Positions 1 to 5,022 of a stretch of DNA of 6,325 nt are shown here, piece after piece. The stretch comes from an uncultured Ruminococcus sp. Its GTDB lineage: Bacteria; Bacillota; Clostridia; Oscillospirales; Ruminococcaceae. The stretch is taken from the NCBI GenBank assembly GCA_900553675.1, contig USEH01000128.1:1-6325 (forward strand), read 5' to 3'. The position numbers were made by a program, and so were the translations under genes. The notes beneath the pieces are model-generated. The model did no database searches. It saw nothing but the letters and a program-made list of their open reading frames with translations, and had not been told where the DNA came from. Within the stretch, counting starts at the first letter, position 1; every line of letters starts with the position of its first letter.

Positions 1-161
1 GCGGCATCGTTCAGGGCATGAGCGGCAGCCCGATAATTCAGGACGGCAAGCTTGTGGGGGCGGTGACTCATGTATTCGTAAGCGACCCTACCCGCGGATA
101 TGGGATATTTATTGAGAATATGATGGAAGCGGCGGAAGGAGCGGCGGACAAAGCGGCGTAG
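1..161 (+). CDS. spoIVB: SpoIVB peptidase, C-terminal fragment (5' end outside the window)
   Basis: This is the last 52 residues of the stage IV sporulation serine protease (family S55); whole codons begin at base 3 and the stop is TAG at 159-161. The fragment contains GMSGSPI, whose first serine is the family's catalytic nucleophile, followed by [13 protein letters not shown] and [13 protein letters not shown], all hallmarks of the SpoIVB C-terminus. About 45 residues after the serine matches the usual length. In Bacillus, SpoIVB is made in the forespore, acts in the space between the two membranes and cleaves SpoIVFA, which lets SpoIVFB process pro-sigma-K. The PDZ domain and the other catalytic residues lie off the left edge. 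In Bacillus and many clostridia spo0A follows spoIVB; here no spo0A follows, only repeat R1 and an unrelated gene with its own promoter. Confidence 0.95.
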   Translation, partial: GIVQGMSGSPIIQDGKLVGAVTHVFVSDPTRGYGIFIENMMEAAEGAADKAA

Positions 162-234
162 AGAGGCGGAAGAGCAGTGTTTCCGAGCTTTGATATAGCG
201 GTAAGTCCGTAACGTTTCCACATTTTAGTGAAAA
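162..234. other. Gap after spoIVB, no gene seen
   Basis: Together with 368-440 this is the unstructured part of the 386-bp gap between spoIVB and the CofE-like gene. I see no coding potential and no clear T-tailed terminator for spoIVB; the stable hairpins of repeat R1 just downstream may serve that purpose. Confidence 0.5.
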
Positions 235-367
235 GAGAAAAGAGAAGAGATGAGGTGTCGGCTATAAGCCGACGGATTTTAAGAGCGGCTTCGCCGCAAT
301 TAAGATTCATCGCCGTGCGTTTCGCTGCATAGCGAAACGCTTGATACCTCATATTTTCTCTTTTCTC
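235..367 (+). repeat. Structured intergenic repeat R1 with terminal inverted repeats and three hairpins
   Basis: A 22-base purine-rich arm (235-256, beginning GAGAAAAGAGA and ending GAGGT) is the inverted copy of a pyrimidine-rich arm at 346-367, with only two mismatches. Between the arms lie three perfect hairpins: GTCGGCT-ata-AGCCGAC (257-273), GCGGC-ttc-GCCGC (285-297) and GCGTTTCGCT-gcat-AGCGAAACGC (317-340). The last two have clear counterparts in R2 and R3. The layout resembles a non-autonomous mobile repeat (MITE-like) or a structured RNA element; which of these is inference. It carries no reading frame worth calling. It lies between spoIVB and the promoter at 441-469, so it could also block readthrough from spoIVB. 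Confidence 0.8.
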
Positions 368-440
368 CCTTATCTTTTATCTCGACCGCCAACCTGCGGA
401 AGCCATCTATCTTTATTCGACTAAAATATGAAAAAAACTA

Positions 441-469
441 TTGAAATCTCTGCAATTCTGTGTTATACT
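441..469 (+). promoter_or_regulatory. Sigma-A type promoter of the CofE-like gene
   Basis: A -35 box TTGAAA (441-446) and a -10 box TATACT (464-469) are separated by exactly 17 bases, and TG at 461-462 gives an extended -10. Transcription would start near 476 and leave a leader of about 72 bases before the ATG at 548. Each box differs from the vegetative consensus at one position, so this is probably a strong housekeeping promoter. Confidence 0.85.
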
Positions 470-485
470 TAATTGGTTTTACTGT

Positions 486-509
486 CTGCGGCAACGCATT
501 TCGCCGCGG
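486..509 (+). promoter_or_regulatory. Hairpin in the 5' leader of the CofE-like gene
   Basis: CTGCGGC (486-492) pairs with GCCGCGG (503-509), with one G-U pair and a ten-base loop. It lies inside the predicted leader, about 20 bases before the ribosome binding site. It could stabilise the message or modulate translation. No known riboswitch fold is recognised and the leader is too short for most. Confidence 0.35.
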
Positions 510-528
510 AGCATTTCTATACTTAAAC

Positions 529-537
529 AAGAAAGGA
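529..537 (+). promoter_or_regulatory. Ribosome binding site of the CofE-like gene
   Basis: AAGAAAGGA lies ten bases before the ATG at 548. A nearly identical AAAGAAAGGA motif precedes fucU at a similar distance, which supports both start choices. Confidence 0.75.
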
Positions 538-547
538 ACAAAACAAC

Positions 548-1747
548 ATGGAAAATCGTCAAAGACTTGTCGGCACCGTTTCCAGAGGAATCCGCTGTCC
601 TATTATCAGAGAGGGAGACGACCTTGCGGCTATCGTAACAAACAGTGTGCTTGCGGCGGCTGAGTCCGAGGGCTTTGCCATCCACGACAGAGATGTTATA
701 TCTATAACCGAATCGATTGTTGCGCGCGCTCAGGGCAACTATGCCACTGTCAGCGACATCGCTGCCGACGTTGAGGCTAAGCTTGGTGGGGAGACAATAG
801 GCGTTATCTTCCCGATTCTTTCGCGCAACCGCTTTGCCATCTGCCTTAAGGGCATTGCAATGGGAGCTAAAAAGGTAGTGCTTATGCTCAGCTACCCCTC
901 CGACGAGGTCGGCAACGAGCTTGTAAGCTTAGACAAGCTTGACGAGGCAGGCGTAAACCCCTATTCCGACATTCTTACTTTAGAGAAATACCGCGAGCTT
1001 TTCGGCGAGAACAAGCACGAGTTCACAGGTGTTGACTACGTTGCCTACTACGGCGATCTTATAAAAGAGTGCGGAGCCGAGGTTGAAATCGTGTTTGCAA
1101 ACCAGCCCAAGGCTATTCTTAACTACACCGACTGCGTTTTAACCTGCGACATCCACACCCGCGCCCGCACCAAGAGGATTCTTAAAGCCGCCGGCGCAAA
1201 GGTTGTTTTGGGTCTTGACGAGATTCTCAACGCCCCCGTAAACGGCTCGGGCTGCAACGAAGAATTTGGTCTTTTAGGCTCGAACAAGTCCACCGAGGAC
1301 AAAATCAAGCTATTCCCAAGGGATTGCAAGCCGCTTGTTGAGGATATTCAGGCAAGAATGTTAAAGGCGACCGGCAAGCACGTTGAGGTAATGGTATACG
1401 GCGACGGTGCTTTCAAGGATCCCAAGGGCAAGATCTGGGAGCTTGCGGACCCCTGCGTTTCCCCCGCTTATACCGACGGTCTTATCGGCACCCCCAACGA
1501 GCTTAAGATAAAGTATCTCGCCGACAACGACTTTGGTCACCTCTCCGGCGAGGAGCTTAAAAATGCTATCTTCGAAAGTATAAAGAAAAAGGGCTCCAAC
1601 CTTGTTGGCAACATGGCTTCCGAGGGCACAACCCCCAGAAGACTTACCGACCTTATAGGTTCTTTGTGCGACCTCACCAGCGGATCGGGAGACAAGGGCA
1701 CTCCTGTTGTTTTGGTTCAGGGTTACTTTGATAATTATACCAACTGA
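548..1747 (+). CDS. CofE-like protein, F420-0:gamma-glutamyl ligase superfamily
   Basis: A 399-residue soluble protein with no signal peptide or membrane segment. The N-terminal 65 residues carry the family signature: RGIRCPII (13-20), GDDL (23-26) and ESIVARAQG (55-63), as in the F420_ligase domain (Pfam PF01996). Further glycine- and acid-rich motifs follow, notably VYGDGAFKDP (283-292). True CofE adds L-glutamate to coenzyme F420-0 in archaea and actinobacteria and is about 250 residues long. This protein is longer and belongs to a version found in clostridia, which are not generally known to make F420. Its substrate is therefore unknown; an amide- or peptide-type ligation on another phosphorylated acceptor is only a guess. 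The ATG is fixed by the ribosome binding site and promoter upstream. It may be co-transcribed with fucU, 291 bases downstream. Confidence 0.85.
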   Translation: MENRQRLVGTVSRGIRCPIIREGDDLAAIVTNSVLAAAESEGFAIHDRDVISITESIVARAQGNYATVSDIAADVEAKLGGETIGVIFPILSRNRFAICLKGIAMGAKKVVLMLSYPSDEVGNELVSLDKLDEAGVNPYSDILTLEKYRELFGENKHEFTGVDYVAYYGDLIKECGAEVEIVFANQPKAILNYTDCVLTCDIHTRARTKRILKAAGAKVVLGLDEILNAPVNGSGCNEEFGLLGSNKSTEDKIKLFPRDCKPLVEDIQARMLKATGKHVEVMVYGDGAFKDPKGKIWELADPCVSPAYTDGLIGTPNELKIKYLADNDFGHLSGEELKNAIFESIKKKGSNLVGNMASEGTTPRRLTDLIGSLCDLTSGSGDKGTPVVLVQGYFDNYTN

Positions 1748-1757
1748 TTTTTTGAAG

Positions 1758-1789
1758 CTGCACTTTGGTTGGTTTTGACCGGAGTGCAG
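1758..1789 (+). other. Stem-loop just after the CofE-like gene
   Basis: CTGCACT (1758-1764) pairs with AGTGCAG (1783-1789), and GGT/ACC inside can extend the structure. It begins ten bases after the stop codon. No T-run follows on either strand, so it is not a classical intrinsic terminator. Protection of the mRNA 3' end or a weak stop is possible. Confidence 0.4.
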
Positions 1790-1797
1790 ATAAGAGA

Positions 1798-1975
1798 TAA
1801 GAGAGAAAAGTGAAAAGTAAAGGTTTCGCCTTCGGCGATGGATTTTTTCTCGCCGTAAACGGCTTGAAAGCGGCGGAGCCGCATATACCGCATATATAAT
1901 TATGTCGGCTATGCGCATTTCGCCAAAGGTGAAATGCTCGACTCTTCTCTCTTCGTTCTTCTCTTTTCTCTCTTA
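1798..1975 (+). repeat. Structured intergenic repeat R2
   Basis: The outer arms are inverted: TAAGAGAGAAAAG (1798-1810) matches CTTTTCTCTCTTA (1963-1975), and similarity continues inward with mismatches. Inside are TCGCC-ttc-GGCGA (1826-1838), GCGGC-gga-GCCGC (1870-1882) and a ten-pair stem GCATTTCGCC-aaa-GGTGAAATGC (1915-1937) with one G-T wobble. The last two correspond in order and orientation to hairpins of R1. The third pair of the last stem is A-T here and G-C in R1, a compensatory change. A TATAAT lies at 1895-1900 but has no -35 box at the right distance. The element fills most of the gap before fucU. Confidence 0.75.
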
Positions 1976-2021
1976 ACTTTACAATTTGTCCTTAGCTCAC
2001 AATTTTCCAATCACATCAAAG

Positions 2022-2027
2022 AAAGGA
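2022..2027 (+). promoter_or_regulatory. Ribosome binding site that sets the fucU start
   Basis: AAAGGA, within AAAGAAAGGAAG, lies 11 bases before the ATG at 2039. It decides against an in-frame ATG at 1934, which would add 35 non-homologous residues encoded partly by the repeat R2 arm. Confidence 0.8.
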
Positions 2028-2038
2028 AGCCCGCACAT

Positions 2039-2479
2039 ATGCTGAAAGGAATCCCAACAATCATCCCGCCTGTCCTCTTAAAGGTTCTCTGCGAGATGGG
2101 TCACGGCGACACCGTTGTAATTGCCGACGGCAATTTTCCTGCCGAATCGGTAGGAAAAAACTCTATTGTCATACGGATGGACGGTCATGGCGTCCCCGAA
2201 ATTTTAGACGCTGTGCTTACTCTTATGCCGCTCGACCAGTACGTTGAAAAGCCGGTGAGCATAATGGAGCGCGTTCCGGGGGACAACGCCGATATTTCCA
2301 TCTGGAAAAAATACGAGGAGCTTATTGCCAGACACGAGGGCAGGGACTTTTCGAGCGTCGAAAAATTAGAACGCTTTGCGTTTTACGACGAAGCTAAAAA
2401 GGCGTATGCGGTAATCGCCACCTCGGAATCAAGCCAGTATGCAAATCTGATTTTGCGAAAGGGATGTATCATAGCGTAA
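2039..2479 (+). CDS. fucU: L-fucose/D-ribose mutarotase family protein (FucU/RbsD)
   Basis: A 146-residue cytoplasmic protein, close to the 140 residues of E. coli FucU and collinear with it from memory. Shared features include MLKGI at the start, the LLKVLCEMGHGD block with His22 in the position of the family's catalytic histidine, VIRMDG (44-49), PLDQYVEKPV, RFAFYDEAKKAYA (112-124) and the C-terminal QYANLILRKG with a YxN motif (134-136) that lines the sugar pocket in this family. FucU and RbsD speed interconversion of alpha and beta anomers of sugars such as L-fucose or D-ribose so that downstream enzymes receive the right form. The substrate here is not certain, since no fucose isomerase, kinase or transporter is in view. 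It lies downstream of the CofE-like gene on the same strand, with only repeat R2 between, and ends in a strong terminator. No convincing promoter of its own is seen. Confidence 0.9.
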   Translation: MLKGIPTIIPPVLLKVLCEMGHGDTVVIADGNFPAESVGKNSIVIRMDGHGVPEILDAVLTLMPLDQYVEKPVSIMERVPGDNADISIWKKYEELIARHEGRDFSSVEKLERFAFYDEAKKAYAVIATSESSQYANLILRKGCIIA

Positions 2480-2495
2480 GCGACAAAAAATTAAC

Positions 2496-2542
2496 AGGGC
2501 AAGACCGAAATCGCTGTACTAAGCGAAGGTCTTGCCCTTTTT
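2496..2542 (+). terminator. Intrinsic terminator of fucU
   Basis: GGGCAAGACC (2497-2506) pairs perfectly with GGTCTTGCCC (2528-2537), followed by TTTTT (2538-2542). An inner hairpin TCGCT/AGCGA (2511-2515 with 2522-2526) extends the fold. It begins 17 bases after the fucU stop codon. Confidence 0.92.
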
Positions 2543-2553
2543 CTACGCAAAAT

Positions 2554-2605
2554 GAAAAGAGAGATACGCGCACAAAACCGTGCATATCTCTCAAACATCA
2601 TATTC
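2554..2605 (+). repeat. Direct repeat D1 with hairpin
   Basis: GAGAGATA (2559-2566) pairs with TATCTCTC (2585-2592), and GCAC/GTGC pairs inside it. The unit, with its tail CAAACATCATATTCAT, is a diverged copy of D2 (3264-3320) in the same orientation. The two copies flank the unrecognised gene 2783-3160. No known repeat family is recognised. Confidence 0.6.
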
Positions 2606-2702
2606 ATGAACGAAAGTATTTTTCCCTCCGAATTTTATAATACGCGATTTCCGCGCGCCGCTGACCGGCATATTCTCACTCCGGTAGCTCGCCCCTATAC
2701 TT

Positions 2703-2794
2703 ATTTTCGATTAAAAAGTGTCTGCAAAATCGGTGCAAAACCCCTCCTGTAGCGGGTTTGTGCCGATTTTGCAGCAACACTTTTATCGAAAATT
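2703..2794 (-). terminator. Very long imperfect palindrome, probable terminator of the 125-residue gene
   Basis: The left arm (2703-2743) is an inverted, imperfect copy of the right arm (2754-2794), giving a stem of about 40 pairs around a ten-base loop. CTGCAAAATCGG (2722-2733 region) is matched perfectly by CCGATTTTGCAG (2763-2774). Read on the minus strand, the core stem is followed by ACACTTTTT, as expected of an intrinsic terminator; on the plus strand CACTTTT follows, so it may work both ways. The stem is far longer than a terminator needs, and its right arm contains the last codons and the stop codon of the minus-strand gene. Confidence 0.7.
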
Positions 2795-3160
2795 AGTATT
2801 ATACATCTCCGCCTCGACCTTTTGGCAGTACACCTTGAGCTTAACATAATTCGCCAATTCAATGCTTAAAAGAAGCATCCCATTGCTCAGCTTGCGATTG
2901 ATTCCGGTGTCGTAGTCCCAGCCGTAGATATCACTGCACTGCTTTACAAACTCATCTTCCAAGCCCACCGGCTTAAGACTTGCATTTATAATGATGTTCT
3001 CGTCCCAGACGTTTAAATCGGTTACACCTGCCAAGCCTGTGCAGGTGATTATGTAGCCATATTTATACTCGTAATCATAGGTTGTGATTACAGCCTTGTC
3101 ATACTCTATGTGTATGCTTTCCAAGCTCATATCCGGAAGGCATATTTCGTCAAATGTCAT
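2783..3160 (-). CDS. Hypothetical protein, 125 residues
   Basis: I do not recognise this family. The ATG at 3160 is chosen because AGGAGG lies seven bases upstream; an in-frame ATG at 3217 would lie downstream of the -10 box with no ribosome binding site. The protein begins MTFDEICLPDMSLESIHIEYDKAVI, is acidic and rich in Tyr, Asp and Glu, and alternates short hydrophobic strands (AVITTYDYEYKYGYIITCTG, about 23-42) with acidic loops, which suggests a small beta-rich cytoplasmic protein. It has three cysteines outside the first strand region and no signal peptide or membrane segment. The gene is visibly more AT-rich than its neighbours, is transcribed alone, is flanked by D1 and D2, and ends inside a long palindrome. 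This suggests a separately acquired unit. Small acidic proteins of this look can be immunity proteins, but no toxin gene is adjacent, so I give no function. Confidence 0.75.
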   Translation of the reverse strand: MTFDEICLPDMSLESIHIEYDKAVITTYDYEYKYGYIITCTGLAGVTDLNVWDENIIINASLKPVGLEDEFVKQCSDIYGWDYDTGINRKLSNGMLLLSIELANYVKLKVYCQKVEAEMYNTNFR

Positions 3161-3167
3161 GTTTTTT

Positions 3168-3173
3168 CCTCCT
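3168..3173 (-). promoter_or_regulatory. Consensus ribosome binding site of the hypothetical gene
   Basis: AGGAGG on the minus strand, seven bases before the ATG at 3160. It is the best Shine-Dalgarno match in the window and fixes the start codon. Confidence 0.9.
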
Positions 3174-3205
3174 ACATATGTTAATGGTATTTTTTCTATG
3201 TTAAT

Positions 3206-3234
3206 ACGATACCACATTTCCTAATCATAGTCAA
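3206..3234 (-). promoter_or_regulatory. Sigma-A type promoter of the hypothetical gene
   Basis: On the minus strand TTGACT (3234-3229) is followed after exactly 17 bases by TATCGT (3211-3206), with a TGn extended -10. The predicted start near 3199 gives a leader of about 40 bases. The -35 box is one base from consensus and the -10 box two. Confidence 0.7.
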
Positions 3235-3263
3235 CATATATTGTGCAAAACGCCAACTTTTGA

Positions 3264-3320
3264 CGAAAAAAAGAGATATGCACGCAAAAAAACGACATAT
3301 CTCTCAAAATCATAATTAAT
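3264..3320 (+). repeat. Direct repeat D2 with hairpin
   Basis: AGAGATATG (3272-3280) pairs perfectly with CATATCTCT (3296-3304) around a 15-base A-rich loop, and the tail CAAAATCATAATTAAT follows. The unit is a diverged copy of D1, about 700 bases away in the same orientation. It abuts the left edge of R3, where R3's purine-rich arm would be expected. Confidence 0.6.
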
Positions 3321-3452
3321 GCGGAGGCAAAGCCGACAAAAGCCGCGAAGCGGTCAGCTGTTTACAGCGATTTTATCACAGGCGTTTCACCGCAAGGCGA
3401 AACGCCTACCTCCACTTTTCACTTTTCTCTTTTCTCTCTTCTCTTTTCACTT
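3321..3452 (+). repeat. Structured repeat R3, left arm missing
   Basis: It matches the order seen in R1 and R2: a CCGC-gaa-GCGG hairpin (3343-3353), GCTGT-tt-ACAGC (3357-3368), then a GGCGTTTC/GAAACGCC hairpin (3381-3406) with inner CC/GG pairs and a GCAA loop of the GNRA type, then ACCTCC and a pyrimidine-rich arm (3414-3452). The start GGAGG (3323-3327) can pair with CCTCC (3409-3413). The long purine-rich outer left arm is absent, and repeat D2 occupies that position. It lies beyond the 3' end of the first oxidoreductase gene. Confidence 0.65.
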
Positions 3453-3500
3453 GCCGCAAAACAAGGCAAAACCAAAAAGGCACATGTTCTTCTCAAAAAC

Positions 3501-4673
3501 TTACCATTTTACGCTCCACCGTGTCGAGTACTCCCCCGCAATCTCCTTATCCGCAACCGTCTTCTCGCTCGAAGACTCCTGCCGCTCGGCAAGCAGCCTG
3601 TCAAAAATCTCGCCGTCGATTGGCAGCCTGACAGGCTTATTTCCCAGCCACTGGCTCAGATACGCTGCGTTGGATATCATCAGTTCGTTAATACCCTCCT
3701 CGCCGTACGCTATAGGCTCGGAGCCGGTCAATATCGCGTCGGCGAACGCCTGCAATACGCCCGCGTGGGCGGCACCGCCGTTTTCCGGCTTGAACTCGGA
3801 GTACTCCATTTCGGGCTGGGGACCGGGGATTCTGACGTTTTTGCATATATCCCGCTCGTCCTCGGTGAGTCTCCACCATTTCAGAACGCCGTTTTCGATG
3901 ACCACCTTGCCACGCGTTCCTGCGGCTTCAAGGCGGTTGGTGCCTGGACACTCGCCGGTCGTGGTGATGAATGTTCCGGTCGCGCCGCTTGGGTATCTTG
4001 CAAAGATCGTGGCTGAGTCCTCTACCTCGATGCTATGGTACCGCGCAACGTCGCAGAAGGCGGTAATCTCAGACGGCATTCCGAAAATCCACTGCCAGAT
4101 GTCTAAATTGTGGACAGCCTGATTGAGCAGGACTCCTCCTCCCTCGCCCGACCACGTCGCCCGCCAGGAGCCTTCGTCGTAGTAGTACTGGGTACGGTAC
4201 CAGTTGGTGATTATCCAGCTGAAGCTTTTGATTTCGCCAAGCTCGCCGCCCTTTACCATCTTGCGAAGCCTTATAAACAGCGAGTTGGTGCGCTGGTTGA
4301 ACATTATCGCGTAAAGCTTATCGCTTTTGCGGGCAAGCTCGTTCATTTTTTCGGCTTTGGTAACGCTGATGTCCTGCGGCTTCTCGCTCATAACATGCAG
4401 TCCTGCTTTCAGGGCGAACGACGCTATTTCGGTGTGAAGCTTATGCGGGGTGGAGACGATCACGGCGTCGCAAAGACCGCTTTCTACAAGCTCCTGCCAA
4501 CGGTCAAAGGTCGCAACGCCTGGGAGCTTTTCGTTAGCGAAGGCAATGCGCGACGGCTCGATGTCGCAGATCGCGCAGAGCTTCATGCCCTTGATGTTTC
4601 CTGAAAATATTCTGTTGGCATGGGCTGTGCCGATGTGGCCCAAGCCGATTATGCCGATTCTTACTTGATTCAT
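3501..4673 (-). CDS. Gfo/Idh/MocA family NAD(P)-dependent oxidoreductase (copy A)
   Basis: A 390-residue cytoplasmic dehydrogenase of typical family length. The N-terminal Rossmann fold has GLGHIG (10-15) and ends its second strand with Asp37, which in such folds favours NAD over NADP. EKP (97-99) carries the family's conserved active-site lysine, Lys98. The second domain has FNQRTN (125-130), WRATW (170-174), GEGGG (176-180) and NQAVHNLDIW (184-193) with the His188/Asp191 pair. Such enzymes oxidise or reduce hydroxyls of sugars, inositols or amino sugars; the substrate is not predictable here. The ATG at 4673 sits just before the Rossmann strand, with a modest AAAAGG 12 bases upstream; the frame stays open to 4862, but that extension runs through a hairpin array and lacks homology. 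It is a paralogue of copy B, which lies upstream on the same strand. No convincing promoter is seen. Confidence 0.92.
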   Translation of the reverse strand: MNQVRIGIIGLGHIGTAHANRIFSGNIKGMKLCAICDIEPSRIAFANEKLPGVATFDRWQELVESGLCDAVIVSTPHKLHTEIASFALKAGLHVMSEKPQDISVTKAEKMNELARKSDKLYAIMFNQRTNSLFIRLRKMVKGGELGEIKSFSWIITNWYRTQYYYDEGSWRATWSGEGGGVLLNQAVHNLDIWQWIFGMPSEITAFCDVARYHSIEVEDSATIFARYPSGATGTFITTTGECPGTNRLEAAGTRGKVVIENGVLKWWRLTEDERDICKNVRIPGPQPEMEYSEFKPENGGAAHAGVLQAFADAILTGSEPIAYGEEGINELMISNAAYLSQWLGNKPVRLPIDGEIFDRLLAERQESSSEKTVADKEIAGEYSTRWSVKW

Positions 4674-4806
4674 GATTTGTTTTAACCTTTTCTTTTTTGG
4701 GGATTTTGGGTGGATTTCTTGACTGAAAGTGCGTGCAGATTTTTTGTGCGATTGGAACGTTTTGATGTATTTTATTGGTTTGTGCTGACCGCAAAGGAGT
4801 GCAGTC
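4674..4806 (-). other. 5' leader region of copy A, nothing definite
   Basis: About 130 bases between the copy A start codon and the hairpin array. Apart from the weak AAAAGG at 4686-4691 I find no canonical promoter pair, riboswitch or gene. Copy A may depend on a non-canonical promoter here or on readthrough from copy B. Confidence 0.45.
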
Positions 4807-4981
4807 ATTGACACACTCCGTGTGTCAATAGGAGGACCCCCGACGAGGGTCCTCCCACGCAAAAAGAGTCCACCGGACTCTTTTTGCTCCCACTCCTGCG
4901 TTTCGCTTCGCTGGGGATTTCGCTCCCTGCGGGGAGCGACTTGGGGCGCCGCCCCAAGACCCTGCCAGCCTTTCGAGAAAG
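4807..4981. repeat. Array of about seven consecutive hairpins between the two oxidoreductase genes
   Basis: In order: ATTGACACAC-tcc-GTGTGTCAAT (4807-4829); GGAGGACCC with GGGTCCTCC (4831-4855); GCAAAAAGAGTCC-acc-GGACTCTTTTTGC (4859-4887); a less regular stretch with GCG/CGC pairing (4888-4919); TCGCTCCC with GGGAGCGA (4920-4939); CTTGGGGC-gcc-GCCCCAAG (4940-4958); and CCTTTC-ga-GAAAGG (4968-4981 region). Nearly every base lies in a stem. The right part, from 4942, belongs to a unit repeated in inverted orientation at 6259-6325. It resembles a composite of repetitive extragenic palindromes; it could separate the two transcripts or protect RNA ends. Confidence 0.75.
4859..4887. terminator. Candidate bidirectional terminator inside the hairpin array
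   Basis: A perfect 13-pair stem: GAGTCC/GGACTC at the tip, flanked by AAAAA on one side and TTTTT on the other. This A-run/T-run design is typical of a bidirectional intrinsic terminator. On the minus strand it would stop transcription of copy B before copy A. Its GC-rich core is short, so efficiency is uncertain. Confidence 0.5.
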
Positions 4982-5008
4982 GATGGACCTAAAGCTTTTT
5001 TAATTTTG
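4942..5008 (-). repeat. 67-bp inverted repeat, left copy
   Basis: Its reverse complement matches 6259-6325 at 65 of 67 positions, counted by eye. It contains a GC-rich palindrome (GGGGC/GCCCC), a CCTTTC/GAAAGG hairpin and AAAGCTTTTTT. It starts 14 bases beyond the stop codon of copy B. The AT-rich ends of the two copies face inward towards the gene and the GC-rich ends face outward. Confidence 0.9.
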
Positions 5009-5022
5009 CTTTTTCGGGTTTG

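Noticed and set aside
68..352. Minus-strand reading frame of 94 residues
   Set aside because: It runs antisense to the spoIVB end and through the hairpins of R1, with no ribosome binding site or family resemblance.
1895..1900. TATAAT inside R2 as a fucU promoter
   Set aside because: The nearest TTGAAA ends 25 bases upstream, too far for a sigma-A promoter, and nothing suitable lies at 16-18 bases.
1361..1918. Minus-strand reading frame of 185 residues
   Set aside because: It is antisense to the CofE-like gene and continues into repeat R2; its composition looks like a shadow of the coding strand.
1934..2038. Longer fucU start adding a hydrophobic N-terminus that mimics a signal peptide
   Set aside because: The hydrophobic run is the pyrimidine-rich arm of R2 in translation. 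FucU proteins start at MLKGI, where a good ribosome binding site lies.
2552..2752. Plus-strand reading frame of 66 residues after fucU
   Set aside because: It consists of the D1 hairpin and the left arm of the long palindrome, and has no ribosome binding site.
2554..3320. CRISPR-like repeats (D1 and D2)
   Set aside because: There are only two diverged copies about 700 bases apart with a gene between them; no regular spacers and no cas genes.
3319..4122. Plus-strand reading frame of 267 residues
   Set aside because: It is antisense to oxidoreductase copy A and starts within repeat R3; no protein family resemblance.
4674..4862. N-terminal extension of copy A by 63 residues
   Set aside because: It is translated from leader and hairpin sequence and is basic and low in homology; the Rossmann strand begins right after the ATG at 4673.
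4807..5008. tRNA or known structured RNA gene in the hairpin array
   Set aside because: There is no cloverleaf, no T-loop-like GTTCGA motif and no recognisable riboswitch or 6S core; the stems are simple independent hairpins.
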